From NCBI RefSeq assembly GCF_042242105.1, contig NC_092033.1, positions 4,776,908-4,840,907 on the forward strand: a stretch of DNA of 64,000 nt. The letters run 5' to 3'. This stretch comes from Pempheris klunzingeri (taxonomy: Eukaryota; Chordata; Actinopteri; Acropomatiformes; Pempheridae). The position numbers were made by a program, and so were the translations under genes. The notes under the pieces were generated by a model. It was not told the DNA's origin. It saw nothing but the letters and a program-made list of their open reading frames with translations, and made no database searches. Within the stretch, counting starts at the first letter, position 1; each line of letters begins with the position of its first letter. Below are positions 1 to 13,970 of the stretch, piece after piece.

Positions 1-700
1 AAAGATGACAGTCTCGTCCTCCATTCATGGCCAACTGCTGTCATTACTGAATAGATCAAATACAGCGATAACCATTAAAACTGATGAAAGGAAGTGTGTT
101 TACATTAAATTTTAACAAGAGGAAGTTATCGAGAAAGCATCGGTGCTGTTCGAGTACAAGAAATAGAGAGATCCTCTGTTGTGGTTGCCAAAGCTCGGAG
201 TACAATTGGACACAGAAAGCAAATGTAATTTATTGATGAAGTGAGGACCGAGGAGCCCAAAGCCTGGGGAACACACAGGCCCTAAAACCCACAAATGAGA
301 TATTGATCGCGTTGAGGTGGCAGAAGGAAAAAAAAAAAAAAGTTATATTTTACCATGAAGTGCCTCACTTACTCTATGGAGTGGTTAACATTCTCTCTCT
401 CTCTGCATCTCTTTCTCTTCAACTGTCACTTGCACGCACGCCACATTCAACAGCGCTGTGGCATTCAACAGTGTGCATGTTCCTATGACAACCCATCAAA
501 CTGGCCATTGGGAGCAGGGCTGACAGCACCTCAAGGTGTTTACATGAAAAGACCGATCTGAACTATAAAGGATTCTATAGTGGGTGAGTGCTGTACTATA
601 CTGTACTCTGTGATAGGACAAAAAGAAGAGCTCAGTATTCTTTGCTCCAGTTGTGTGTATGCAGCTTTTTATTCAGCCCCTGGGGCCAGCCGTAATCCAC

Positions 701-701
<1 letters not shown>

Positions 702-747
<46 letters not shown>
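702..747. repeat. (TG)n microsatellite
   Basis: Uninterrupted TG dinucleotide run of about 23 units. The Cys/Val-rich open frames across it are artefacts of the repeat. Confidence 0.97.
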
Positions 748-748
<1 letters not shown>

Positions 749-1734
749 CGCTGCACACGTGGCTGCTTGCTTCTGCACATGTATTCTCTCATTTGCAATG
801 TCCTGATTTTGATCATCTTAACCAGCACATCTCATAAACAATAAATACCAACCACTGCAAAAAAAAAAAGCACATCCACTCTGTGCGAGACGGATCCAGC
901 TACAAACAGGATATGTTGGCTAATCGCGAGCAAAAGAGCTTTGCTGCAATATTCACTGGCATGTATTTTAAAACACAAGTCAGGGCTGAAACCATAGCAA
1001 CAATGCTTTAGCAAAGAGGGAAACAAAAGCACAGTTATTGTCTGCATGAAAATGTTCAAGCCCACCTTAACTCGGCTGTCTCAATGCACACGTCCAGAAA
1101 AATGCCTCTAAGTGATGTTGTTTAAAAGAAAAAAAAGGAAAACAATAGAAATATGATTACAAGACCTCTCACTCACTGTTAAAAAAAAAAAACACTCAGG
1201 GAGTTTGATTTAATTCTGCATTTCATATTTGGGTTGCTTCAGGCTTTCCAATTTTCTCTGGTATCAAACAAAAACAGATCTTGTGTGTTTGCAGTGAACT
1301 GGAGGTTACAGAAAGTTCCACTCAGAGTTAGAGACAAAAATCAAAGTCGACTTCAAAAATTATTCTCTTGAACAATGTTATTTTTCTGGCTTGAAGCCTA
1401 ACTGACTTGCTTCAATTTGTTTTCCTACAAGCACAGACAAAGTTAGTGACAAGCTAACGCGTCAGAGCATTTAGCAGCCAATATTTCCCACAGAAGCTGG
1501 TGGAGACCCAAAACAGAGCTAAAGGAAGAGTTTTATTGGGTGCCGGAAAAAACAGCTTCTAATGAAAGCTTATGTCATGCGTGTGTTGAATGTTGCCAAC
1601 ATGTCCGCTTTAATATCAACTATAAATAAAATAAATGAATATATCAACAAAGCTAGCAGTATCTTTATCAATGTTCAAATCTCTCTTTTTTTCTTAAACA
1701 AACAAGATACAACCGTTAGTCAACTGCATAACTT

Positions 1735-1870
1735 TGAGCTTTGGACAGAGCCAGGCGAGCTGTTTCCTCATGTTTCAAGTCTTCATGCTAAGCTAAGCTT
1801 TATGCTATGTATTGATCTTCTCGTCTGACTCTCAGAGAAAAGCGAAATTTCCCAAAATGTTGAACTGTTC
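1735..1870. repeat. Piece of an interspersed fish repeat, copy 1
   Basis: The phrase beginning TTTGGACAGAGCCAGGC, followed by the GCTAAGCTAAGC motif and, at the far end, TTTCCCAAAATGTTGAACTG, matches a short non-coding repeat that I recognise as very common in percomorph genomes. A second diverged copy lies at 52605-52860 in this window, and the shared core can be seen directly. The class (MITE or SINE) cannot be settled here. Confidence 0.65.
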
Positions 1871-3340
1871 TATAACGACAGGAATGAAATTCCAGCACAG
1901 TTGTTTGTTTTTAATGGATGTAAGCACCTATCCTGTGTGTCATAATCTTTCATTATCTTCTATACCAATAACAAAACAGCACGGTGAGTGATGAATCTTA
2001 AAATATAAGATGTATCCAGTAGTGGGACCATTTCTGACATCTGTTCAGCCATCTTTCAGTGTCAGAGCGCTGGGTAAACGTTTCTCAGCATGTCAGAGGT
2101 GCCATGTTTAACGGAGCAAGCAGCTCATTTTCTGATGTAAGTAGCCACTAAATTAGATGCACCACTGATATCAAGTGTCTTAACACAAGTCGTCAGAAGT
2201 TTATGCCGCTGATTCTCCGCTGTATTTTCACCAGCAGCAAATACGAAATATTCATCTGTTTGATAGAAAGACTTTTATCATTCACAAATAATAACGGACC
2301 AATTTAAGTTTTGATGAAAAAAAAATAGTGCAATAAGAGTTTATGAGGGCTAAAATGAGTATTTGAATGGCTAAAGTGGGGATTTTGATAAAGAGGGTGG
2401 CTAAATGCCGGAAATGTAAATCAGTACAGCAGACAGTGAAAATCCTTCATGGAGTGTTGGTTCACTAAAGTAGCTTCAATGCAGCTCTGCACAGATACAA
2501 AAACGTCCACCTGTATGCGAGAGTCTAAGATACTATACCACTCCCAAAAAAACCACCTATTATTTTGTGTTTTGTTTCCAGCTACACTCTTATCCAGACT
2601 GATACGAGCGCAGGAGGAGGTGAGGTTTTGGTGTCTTAGTCAAGGGCAATTTGATGGGACATGTGACGCATTTGGCTGTTGCCTGTGGAAACCGCTAAAC
2701 TCTCCTGTGTGTGTGAGAGGTAAAGTACGAGAGACAGAAAGGATGAGATTAGGGAGAAATTCCATTATTTTTTTGCTTTGTTGATTGTACACAAAAAAAA
2801 AAACACTCAAACAGAGAAACTTGTGTTCAAATGGGTGGAGGTCTGGTGACTGAGATAACCACTGCACTGAGTTTGTTTTGTTTTCATCTTCATCAAACCA
2901 GCCAGTAATGTCCTGGGGATGAGGGTACTGAGCTCCCGCAACAAGGGAAAATAAATGCATATGCTTCCTTCCCCAGGTCTTATTTTTCTGATGTCTCACC
3001 CAATAAGTTCTGATCATTCTTGAATCAAGCGCACTACGGCTCTGAGGCTCTCACTACCTACCACCGGCTGCTTTAAAATCAAGTCCATCTAGGAGGTTTA
3101 TTCTGTTTTCATTTGATGCTCCTTAGAAGAAATACTTGCCATATAGTGTGGGTATATTTCGGGCCTACATGTTGTGCTGCATTACAATTTTGGATGCATT
3201 ATGTCTGTGGATTCAGGTTGCCACTGGCTTCCATTCATTTCAGTAGGTTAAAAAAAAAAATGAAGCTTTAGCTGATATTATATAATCCATCACTGTGTGG
3301 TAATGCAGATTAATCTTGAATTAATTTTAAAGACTTGGGG

Positions 3341-3364
3341 ACACAGACAGACAGACAGACAGAC
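3341..3364. repeat. (ACAG)n microsatellite
   Basis: About six perfect copies of a four-base unit. Confidence 0.9.
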
Positions 3365-6300
3365 ATTTGGCCAGAGGATCAGTGGGCACTTTCACGCACT
3401 ACTTATGCATTTCCATTCCCCATAACAGCCAAATTAGCGGCCTTTAACAACTGTGTATCTCATTGTGTCTGCCGTTACAAGCTACACAGTAACACTTTAA
3501 AGTGCAGCTGTCATTTTTATGTGCCCTTACAGAGCAGACCATGAATACGGGTTTTATGTACGACACCACGAGCTCTCATCATTGGTCATTGCAGGGGTGG
3601 GGTTTGAGCTGATGGCGAGGTGGGGGGGGGGAGAAAGCTAATGAGGACGTTAGCGGGTCCTTTATCCATGAGCTGTCCTGTTATCAGGCTGGAGGGCCCC
3701 GTGTAAAGATGTCACTTCACGCTTGATACACATCTGATGATTATTGCCGTCTCTGCCTGGCTTTCGTATCCACCGCCGCTGCCCAAATCGGCACGCTGCG
3801 CTGATGAGAGGGACAATAACCACCTTGAGAGGTGCTTGGCGGGTATAACGATGAGGCTGAGAGAGCGGCTGCAATAAGCGGAGGGGGAACTAGCCGTGGG
3901 AGCGAGGGGTCTCAAGCCATCCAAACTAAGTACACCCCCAACCCCTTTGTGTTGTGCATTTTCAGTAAAACATGCACACACACACACTGAGGGAGCACAC
4001 AGGGCAACACTCCAACTTGTACTTCATCATGAAGTCCATTTTATGGTCCTTTCTGCTCCTCCACATTTCTCCTCTCTTTTTTTTCTGTTCTTTTCCTCAT
4101 TCTCAAGTGCAATATTGCAATAATTGACCAACACTGTGCAGCCAGCCCGGCTCTTTTCTCCTGCTCTGGATAACCGCCGAATGCGGCAGGATTTCTTTAA
4201 GAGGAAACAAGACATGGAAATTTTCAAAAGGGAGCTCAACTGTCTAAAACAAGCTTGCAGCGAGAGAGGAGCACTACAGCACCCTATTTGCATGAGCAGA
4301 CAGAAGGTTAATAACACAAGCCCTGCTGTGACAAAGGAGAAAAAGAACATAGAGTAGGTAGGAGGGATGGAAAGTGCTGATCCTCCACTTCTGACTCCTG
4401 CGAATCCATCTAAGACACAAGGGAGGAGCGTGGAAGTAATTAGAGCCCTGGATATATGATGGGTTTCGTGTACGGCACCACCTCCCCGCTTTCTCTGCAG
4501 CACCTCACATTTCCCAGAATGCATGTTGAGACGGAGCAGCAGCAGCCGCAACAATCTAAATGTGTGTGTGTGTGTTTTTTACGTCAGTGATTACCAGTCA
4601 GGGGCTCAAACTGAAATTGTGATTTGACTGAAAGAAAATTAAGGCACATATTTGTGTAAAAGAGGAAAATTAACATACAAATAGGATTAAAAAGTGGCGT
4701 GATGCTGATCTTTGGTATATTTACAATAAACAGTAAGATACCAGTTGCAACAGACTGACAGTGCAAACCATCTGCTAACCTGAGTCAGTTAGAAAACTCA
4801 TGAAATCTAGTCAGCAAGCGAGCAGAGAAGCTGAAATAGTTGAAAGGATAAACAGTTGACACATCTATGGTAGCAGGAAACTTGTACACAGCAACCAAAC
4901 AATAAAAAACCAATAGCAGTATTTTTGCTTCTATATTATCAAATGTTAAAGAACATCCAGTTTAAAAGTAATTGATAGCTGATCTTTCCGTCTGTAGAAT
5001 TAACCCGTCCCATTACAAATATTGGCAGCATGTAACACGCCTGTGTGCGTACACCCTTGTGGTAGAGGCTCCACCTCTTGGTAGTTGTAGTTTTTAAGCA
5101 ATAAACTAAAAGTACTGTGACACACAAATAGAAGCCATACTTGGCAACAGGAAGCCAAATGGGACCTTAGCAAAGATCAAGCGGTGGTCATCCTGCAGTC
5201 AAGCCATTGATGAGCATATGTGGAACATAACGGTATGAGTTGCTGGAGGGTTTGAGCTCTCTGGCTCATCTAATAAGTCTCTGCGATATGTCAGACAAAT
5301 AAAGAAAAAGGCTAAGAAACACTGTTTTACATGATGCAGGGGGAAAATAAGGATGAAAGCCGTTGGTGGTGGCTGAAAAAGAGGTTGAGCGTGACAGGGA
5401 GACAGCTCTGTGTGGGAGGTGGCATCAGATCAAATGTCTCTCCTTTCTCTTTCGCTATTTGTTTTAGCGAGGATGCCGAATTACTTCCTGACAATAAAGC
5501 ATCTCCGAGTCGAGCAAACACGCAGACAGTCGAGTACAGTTAAAAGACAGGAGAACGTGTTATCACGCTGACAGCTGTTTGTGCAAAGCAAACAGTGAGC
5601 GCCGCTTCGCTCGCACAAGTTTAAAGCGCTTCTTTTCGCTATCCTCTCTTTTCCTGCATCATGGCTGAAGAGTGCAGTTCAGAAGTCACCAGAGGGAATT
5701 GATTATCAACAGGCGGAGGCTGGATCCTTCCCTGCTCCGGCATAATGAAGCTCTCTATTTTGGGCCCATCAGGTGTTTTTTAGGCTTCTTGTCGCTATTC
5801 CTAGGCTCTCTCTTGCTTCTTCTCTGCATCCTCGGATCATACCAGCCCAGATATGAGTGCACTGGGAATATGGCATGAATACATTTTTTAAGTCTAATTC
5901 AAAGTTACAAAGCTTTTTTTTTTTTTATTTTTTTTTTTTTTTATGTCTGGCAACAATGGGTTGCAACTAAATCCGCATTGCGATAGCTTGGCTATGACAG
6001 TATTTCAACTGCATGATGGAAACAAACAAGAGGGGGGGGGAAAGCTTAGACAATTAAACACGCCCGCGCAGGTGCACGTGCAACACACACACACACACAG
6101 ACACACAAACAACCTATAAATAGCGGAGATCCATGGCAACCTGAGATTTGTTGTTTGTCGTCACATGCTGCTGAGAGCGAGAGAAGAGCGGGGACTTAAA
6201 TAACACTGGGAGATTGGTTTGTGTGAGAGGCAAAGTCAAAACAAATTACGCCTTTTCTATCACTTTGGGCCCACCGGTAAAGCATCTGAAATAGCTTTGT

Positions 6301-7249
6301 GCCTGGGGACATTTTACCACTGAAAGAATACGGCAGCAATATCCTCCGAGGACCTTAAAAAACAAAGGGATGAGGGAAGGAGGAGAGGATGGGGAATGAG
6401 AGGGTTAGTTTTGCTGAGGATCACAGGTGGCTCCTTGACCACCTAACTAACTCTCTTCACTTTATTCTTTCCCGTCCCTCCTGCCTCCGCCTGTCTCTTC
6501 CCATCTCACCACAGTGCACCGCTGTCACAGCGAAGGTCTCCTCCAGTGAAAAATGTGAAACACCATTACACTGATGCGTCTGGTTCTCTTCTTTCTGTAT
6601 TTTTACAGGGGGGGTGGCCCAAAGTGGTCGAAGACGTTCAAACGTAATGAATATGGAATTCATACTCTTGAGAGGCAGCCCTGAAGGTTTTATCCGATTT
6701 CTACTAAGTCCAGCTTGTTGATTTAACTTGTTTTTCAGACCAACAAGTCAGAGAGGAAATTTCTGCCTTTCTCCATTTAAACTGACCTTCAGAGAACCTT
6801 TCACTTTGCGCCCTCTTTCTAATGCAAATAACCATTTGAAAACCATTTGAAAACCATGGGCTTTGCACTTTCTCTGCGCTCTGCCCTCCTTTGCAACATG
6901 AGCGCTGTAGCAACATGAGATATATATCAGGCTTTAATTGATTTTTGTTTTGCAAGATAAAGTAATTCGGTGCAATTGTTTCAGTTTGGCGGCGTATTTG
7001 CACTCGCTCCCGAATGCTGTTCATTAATTTGCAGCTAGTGGGTGATTTATCAACCTATTACACTTGGGCTTGCGCCCTCAAGACACACACACGCTCTCTC
7101 TCACACACACACCCACAGTTTGCTCCCCCTGGTATCTTGAAGAGGCATACATGTGGCACCTCTTTGGTGGCTGGTGCTGTAATGGCTGTGCTAAAGGGCT
7201 GGGAGCGAGCCAGGCCCTGTCAGACTGCAGATGGATGGACCCACGGGCT

Positions 7250-7251
<2 letters not shown>

Positions 7252-7290
<39 letters not shown>
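7252..7290. repeat. (CA)n microsatellite
   Basis: Perfect CA run of about 19 units. It produces spurious Thr/His-rich open frames on one strand and Cys/Val-rich ones on the other. Confidence 0.97.
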
Positions 7291-7292
<2 letters not shown>

Positions 7293-8670
7293 CTGTTTGC
7301 CCTGGCCCATCCCGGACTAGGCTGGACTGGCCCAGCCTACTTCGGAGCCACAGCAAGGCTAAGTGGGGCAACCAGGCTAAACCAAAATGCTAATACAACA
7401 AGATTAAAATCACTATTAATTACTTGATTCTACAGCACAAGAAATCTGCACCTGTGCTTATGTTGCATTAACTAATAAGCCATGAATTGGTATTAATTAA
7501 CGCATGAATAAGCATTTTCAGGAAGCAATCTAGGGAAGTTAGAGAGCCTGAAATCTCTGGCTTCTTGAGCGATGCAAAACAAAAATCAATACGGTTTGAA
7601 CAGAGAGTAGAAAACATTAAGGGCTCTTCATGCAGAAGTATGAAGCAGAGGAGAGAAAAACAGTTTTTTTTGGAGCTCACAGACGAGTGAGACATAATTT
7701 GCTGAAATTGGATGATGCAGCACAATAACAGGAATGTAGTCTTAATATCACGTAGGCCTCATAGTATTTCTAAAGATGTTTCATCACCGGTGACATGTGC
7801 GGGGTTATATTGCGTTATCTACCCTGCTAAATCCCATGCTGTTGTTTGTGAGAGGCCCTGATAAGGGAGGGAAAGAAACATTTGTGTTGTTCGGATTGCT
7901 TTGGAGAGCTAAATGGATTGTTTTTGTTTGTTTTGTTTTTTTTTTTACAAGAGGCAGTTGCAAAATTACTAACTGAACAATAAAACTGTCTCTGGCTGTG
8001 ATGAGTTTCAGATTTGTCCTGTTTCACAATGTGACATACAGTGGAATTTCAACAGTGTGCCGCACAGCAGACAAGTCTGTTGGACTGGATATCAGTGCCG
8101 GCTGCCAACAGTTTGAAGCAACTTTACTGAAAATCGAGAGACCAAAAAGTGAGTATCACACGAAGCAAACAGCAGACAGACTCTGTATTATTGATTTCAG
8201 AGTGAAAAGGCCTTTTTAGCAGGCTGATCTTTCCGCCGCTGCTCCGCTTCTTTTCCTTGCGGCAGACAACCGCGTCAGAACAGACCAGTGTTCAGCCACC
8301 AGAAGCCACTTTGTGTCAAAAGATAGCATTTCTCAAGGAGAGTCTTGTGTAGCAAAGAAAATGCTCTACTGACATACTGTGTGGGGGTGCATGAACTATT
8401 GGACTATTCGTTTAAGCAAAGAAATGCACAGTAGTGACAATGGGACCTAGAAACCCTTAACCCTTAAGACCCTTAAGACCCTTAAGGATAAGCAGTGTAA
8501 ACGATGGATGCTACACTTAAAAGAAACATAAATCATAACTTATCTTAACAATTTGTACTTTCAGTCTGAGGGTACAGAGGGTGGTCCTCATGGTTTGACC
8601 TGGGCCCCTTAGTTCCAATAAACACAAAGCTGTTAAAAAAGTCACAGTTCGCACTTCTTCTAGGCGGGAC

Positions 8671-8710
8671 ACTGCAGGACACTGCAGGACACTGCAGGAC
8701 ACTGCAGGAC
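8671..8710. repeat. Tandem repeat, 10-base unit, four copies
   Basis: Four identical head-to-tail copies of the unit ACTGCAGGAC, preceded by a partial unit. It lies about 110 bases from the hAT-type end at 8820-8903 and may be an internal tandem array of that element. Confidence 0.95.
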
Positions 8711-8819
8711 GATCCTTTGCTTAAGCTAAACATTTAAACCGTCCATCCATTGCATGGATAGTTGATTATTTCAGCTTCACATTTAATGAATATTTTTACA
8801 AAACATTATGAACGACCTG

Positions 8820-8903
8820 AAATTTCTCTTCTCCTGCAGGCTGGATCGGACCCTCTGGCGGGCCGGTTTTGGCCCGCGGGCCATATGTTTGACACCTCTG
8901 CTG
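8820..8903 (-). mobile_element. Terminal piece of a hAT-type DNA transposon (non-autonomous remnant)
   Basis: Read on the minus strand, this begins CAGCAGAGGTGTCAAACA and continues through a GGCCCGCGGGCC palindrome. A CAGRGGTGTCAAAC end is the terminal inverted repeat I know from abundant vertebrate hAT elements, and the GGCCCGCGGGCC-rich subterminal block is typical of fish copies. No transposase frame is visible. The other end was not located; the 10-base tandem array at 8671 and the short CCCTTAA-type repeats near 8455-8487 may belong to the same insertion. Confidence 0.65.
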
Positions 8904-9462
8904 GTAAATCTAATGCAAATCACAGGCTGTGGTCAGTCATGACTTTAACATCAACTCAGCGAGGCAGCTTTCCCTCATCGCTGAGCTGCTGGGCATTGAC
9001 GTCACATCAAGCAAGACCCCCCCCCACCCCATCTGTGCCATCTAAAAACGCAGTCCATCTAATTCACACAACCACACGAAGCCTCGCCATAAATCCAAAA
9101 GCAGAGACATTTAAGCCAAGAGTGCTTTTATTCCTTGTTGTGCAAAGTACTTGCTGTAGTTTTAATTAATTTTATGCAGGTCTTTCTATTTAATGAACTA
9201 TAACATGCAAAACCATTACCTTTTTTCCTCCTTAAGGAATCAATACTTCCTCTACAGACTTTTCATTAGCCAACGTTCACAATGGCCTTGCCTACTTTTT
9301 AAAAGGACGCCATAATGGATATTGTCAGTGAAGCCTATCTGATGCCCAATACAGACTCCCAAACTGGATAATACTTCCTGTTTCCTGTGGGCCTAAGTGA
9401 CAAGAGCCTCACTTTCAGCCACAACTGCAATATACAGAGCAGGGTTAAGCCTCCAGGCAAGC

Positions 9463-9464
<2 letters not shown>

Positions 9465-9495
<31 letters not shown>
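9465..9495. repeat. (CA)n microsatellite
   Basis: Perfect CA run of about 15 units. Confidence 0.97.
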
Positions 9496-9497
<2 letters not shown>

Positions 9498-12400
9498 ACC
9501 ACTATGTAGATGAAATTACAGCTGACATTAATAGGTAAACACACCAAAGTAAATAAACTCCATTAAAAAACTGACATGTTTAATTTAGCCGAGCTTTTTT
9601 GCCTTATCGGCTCGGCTGTGTTTTTTTGTTTAGAGAGAGGGAGTCGGCGAAGGGATGCAAGTAGAGAGTGGGAGAGAGCGTTGCAGGTAATTATACTCCA
9701 TACACTTGTAATCTGGGGGTCAGACCGAGTCCCTCCCCTTTGTTCTACAATCAATAGTCTCGGGGGGAGCGAAGGGAGGAGACAGAGCCAGAAAGTTGGT
9801 GGGTCTTTATATTCAGCATTAATCATTAAACAGCATGGATGTGGGCAGGTAGGAGAGCAAAGACGCTGTAGAAAACAAGCACTTAAGTGGTCAGGTGCAA
9901 CAGGGAAATATCTGGTGGTATTAACAGGCCCCTGCAGGACAAACTGGTGCTCTACCCCGCCAACGGATTGGCTGGAGGAGGAGGCACCGTATGAGAGCTG
10001 AAGAGGGCTGGACAGAGAGAAATAATCACTTTTACTTAATCCAGCGATCTGTGGGGAAAGAAAGAAACAGCAGTGACTTTACTGTCACCATCCAGCGGGA
10101 TAACCTCCTGAGTTTATTTGACAGGAGAGTGGTGCCAGATCCAGTAATAAAAGAAGAGGCAGAGCAGGAAAGAAAGTACATCACTATTCCTCCTCTAACC
10201 TCTCACCATCTTTTATTTTTTAACTATCTCCTGCCTCACTGCTGCATTCCTCTGCAGCTGCTGCAACCACTCAGGGAAGTTACAGGGACTTTTCAAAATA
10301 AGAGCCTCACTGTAGAACCCTCTACTAATACAATCCACACAGATCATTTTTGTGATTATCGTGGCCCAAAATTACTGAATTTGAAGTGTCTTTAGAAATG
10401 TGCAGAAAAGTTTCATGTTATAGACAAAATTTTAGAGTCAAGAAAGCCCAATTTTTGGGGAAATCTGATTGTAGCTATTAAGCTGTAATGCTGGCAATTG
10501 TGATTCTGTAACTTTTTTTTCCCTTCAACTGAGTACTTTTAAGTAACCATGGGGCCTCTTGCCTTATTGTATAGCACTGCCAACAAGCTCCCATGGCACA
10601 TTTTAGGGCTGCAGCTAATTATCAATTTGTTATTTTCTCGGTAGGTTGATTCATCATTTGGTCTATAAAATGATGGGAAATGCTGAGAAATGCCCGTCAG
10701 AATTTACTCACGTCGTAGGTGTCATCTTCAAATTCATTCAAACAAAGAAAACCAACCAGTATTCACATTTGTGAAGCCGATACCAGTCAATTTGTGGGAC
10801 TTTTAATTAAAACCATGAGTCAATTACCATAATAGCTACCAGTTTAGTTTTTTTGTTCATCAATTAAACAGCTAATTTGCTCTAAGTAGTTTTATTGGGT
10901 TTTGAAATGGTTCACTTTTGTTAACTTTGAAAACTGAGAAGCTTTGGTGGAGCTATACGTAGCCTGGGGGCGAGAACTGCCTGAGGAGACAGGTTCTGGG
11001 GAAGCAATGTCCTCTCCACTGTAGCTGAAGGGAAGTTTGTTTGTAGAGAACAAAGCTTCATTTTCTTTAGACTTGGGCTCATAAAAGTAATTCTGAATTA
11101 GAAAATAAAATTTGTTTTGGGTTTCGTGTCCAATTTGTTGGTGTAAATCTCCAGGCTAGGCTCGGCTCTGGTTATTTTCAAATGTAATTTATTAAGAAAT
11201 GTCTGTCTTTCTCTCAGACCGTTTCCATTGTTCCATGCATCGTCTGTATCCATGCATGTCATGGGAGTGATGCCCAGTGGGAAGAGGGAAAGAAACAGAG
11301 CGTGGCCCATTTAGCCCGGCAAGATAATGGGTCAGTAATGGATTAAATAAAGCAAATACACAGTTTGGGGTTGGGTTTGGCTGTGCAGAACGCTACTGTG
11401 GTGGCATGTAAAAGTGCATTTTACCAGTTTGAAAAAAAAATTCCAATTGTATGATGGCAGGGGAGTCCTGGGAGTGACTAATGTGGTCAAGCAATGCAAA
11501 TTATTTATGACACACTTATATATACTATACAAACACCGATAACATCCAGCACGTCACACTTTGTTTATTTGTGTACATCCACACATGTATGGATGGATTA
11601 AAGGCGCCACTTCAGCAGTACCTCCGCATGGAACTGAGATAGAAACCCATTGTTTCCTTCTCGGCTGAAATAGGAATCTGTCTCAGGCTGCATTCTCTTC
11701 CTCGGCCTCAGAAACGGACCGAGATAAGCGGGGACGCTATTGCGGTAATGTCAGTCTTCAGCCAAATGGATAAACCCGGATGGCAGGCTTTTCTCCGGCG
11801 ATAAGGATGTTACTGCCACAGATCTGTGGGAGACAAGAGTCAGCTTTCTAAAAGCCGGGGGAGAATGGGGCCCTCGTCGAATGCCTACAGCCTCACAACA
11901 TGGAGCGTGGTGAACTGATGTTTGCAAAGATCTGAATGGTATCATTGTAACGACAAGATCGAGGCATCTTTATTCTGGCTGTCTTCGGGACTGATGGTAT
12001 AAAATGCAGTCTCTTTATGTAGACACTGACAGCTAATGTCACTGTGGAGACTGTTCAAATGCCTCAGACTCAAGCCCAGTTTTATTTTAGGCACCGTGCT
12101 GCCATTTATGGACGTGATTAGGCCTTGATGTATACGGGGTGGGAAAAGTTTTGCCTGTTATGCAACGTGGAGTTGCCACGCCAACTCACCCCAGACAGAG
12201 CGGGGTGTGGCGTTTCTGACAAGCCCGCCACAAATCATTGTTTTGTTTCATCTCATCAGTGCTTTGAAGCGTGATGCGCCAGCGGGGGAAGTGCGATTAT
12301 TCAGCTAAATTCTGCAAGGGAAATTACAGCTCTGTGGCAGCAGGTGCATCTACAATCACCCCCCGCCTCTCAGCCTCAGGCATAAACAGGCACGCAAACA

Positions 12401-13947
12401 TGGACACATATGCCACAACGTACACCTGTACATAAAATACATAGGCACGCATCAAAACAAGCTCGCACAGTCACACCTGCTTTCCCCTGTCTGTTTCACG
12501 TGCACAAACCGTCCCCTGCATCCCTGCCATTCCTGGAAAAACACAGGCAGCACAATCACACAGCGACACAGATCTGCACATGATACCACCACAATGCAGC
12601 AAGCGGACAGGCAGGAGAGGTAATTCTCTTTCTGTTTGTTCAACAGAAGAAAGAGGGGGGGGGATAGGAGGCGTAAGGGGTGGGAGGAGGTGGAGGGCCC
12701 GTGGCAGAGCCCCCAGGATCAAATCCAATTCTGGCAAGATACACATTAAGCCCCGTCAATCACAACAGTGTCCTTGGAATGCGGCAGAATGGTGATGAGA
12801 GCGGCGGGGGAGTCTCTTTTCCACGAGAGCCGGGATGAAGCCACTTAGACACACATCTGTGCAGCCACATACGAAAAGCAAAAAGAAAAATCGCCCCGAG
12901 GGCTCGCCATACTTAAACCCGCCCAGACACACATATGCAGCTGTGGGACATGATCCACACGTCTACGTCTCAAGTATTTCTACACTCACTGTGTTTATTT
13001 TAACAAAAGAGGAAGCGAGTGAAGAATAGAAAGGCTTTGTAGCATTTAGACTTTAACGTAGGGAAGCACATTTTTACGGAATATTTAACTGAGCAGATAA
13101 AATATGAATAAATCAATTTTACAAACTTCTTTCAGCATTCAAATGGGTAGCTATTTAATTCTGTCCTCCTGCAGAGGCTCACATCTGGCTTGTTGTGTAT
13201 ATTCTGGAGCACATATGTACATGTGAGGCAGCTTTTCATATGAAACATATTTCTTATTGAATAAATAAATCTATTAGCAGTGTTAGAATCATCATTATTA
13301 TTGTTAAGGGTACCAATTTAGCGCTGCACTTCTCTTACAGTCAGACTCACATGCAGCAAAACCAGAGAAATTGTCTTATTAAACTCTTCCTTGTCAAAAT
13401 CTGATGCCTGCATTACCCAAAATGCAGTTCAGTCTGATGCAGCCTCAAACAGAGCTGAGGAGTGGGCTGCAGACGCCTGGTAAACTCACCTCTCTCTGAC
13501 TTCACAACCCCCACATTTCTTTTCCCTTTCGAATTTGTAGTCGTCAGACCCAACGGACGCTGACTCAAGTGACATCACACGAGGCAGTTAAGCAGATTTC
13601 CTTTAGCTTCTTCTACAGAGGCTTTACGCAATTAAAGACCTGTAAGCAGAAACTGGTGGCGTTCCCCTTTAACATCAACTTAACTGGAATGTGTGCATGC
13701 AAAACCTGTCCCAAAATACACATCCAAAATTTAAATTAACTCCCAGCAAAGGAAAAAAATAAAGAAATTAATCACACACTGCTCAGCTCGCAGCTTGAGT
13801 TCATTCAGGCAACAGTGGAAGCGACAGTTAGCCTATTTACTTTTATTCTGGACTTTTGCTAATTATCTTAACTACACAAGTAATTATCTTTCACATCAAA
13901 GGGCCGCGCTCAGAGCCCTGCTGGTCCCCCGAACCAACCAACTGCAT

Positions 13948-13970
13948 CACACACACACACACACACACAC
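13948..13970. repeat. (CA)n microsatellite
   Basis: Perfect CA run of about 11 units. Confidence 0.95.

Larger units (their letters stand above)
1..8440. other. Intergenic DNA, no gene recognised
   Basis: I see no exon with a recognisable protein family here. Open frames are short and lack plausible splice or domain context. The stretch holds a TG microsatellite (702-747), a tetranucleotide repeat of ACAG type (3341-3364), a T-rich run (about 5913-5943), a CA microsatellite (7252-7290) and one piece of a common fish repeat (about 1735-1870). Several stretches between about 3.6 and 6.4 kb are free of obvious repeats and could be regulatory, but sequence alone cannot show this. In human the DNA beyond the 3' end of BRD1 is also gene-poor, which fits. 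Confidence 0.6.

Noticed and set aside
4027-4554. Minus-strand open frame of 175 codons
   Set aside because: It crosses low-complexity DNA, shows no domain, and a plus-strand frame overlaps it. There is no splice or promoter context and no resemblance to a known family.
8450-8490. CCCTTAA-type short repeats that resemble telomeric DNA
   Set aside because: Vertebrate telomere repeats are CCCTAA; this has an extra T and a 10-base spacing, so it is a local tandem repeat, not an interstitial telomere.
9576-10395. Overlapping plus-strand frames of 141 and 134 codons
   Set aside because: No domain, no consistent splice sites and ordinary intergenic composition.
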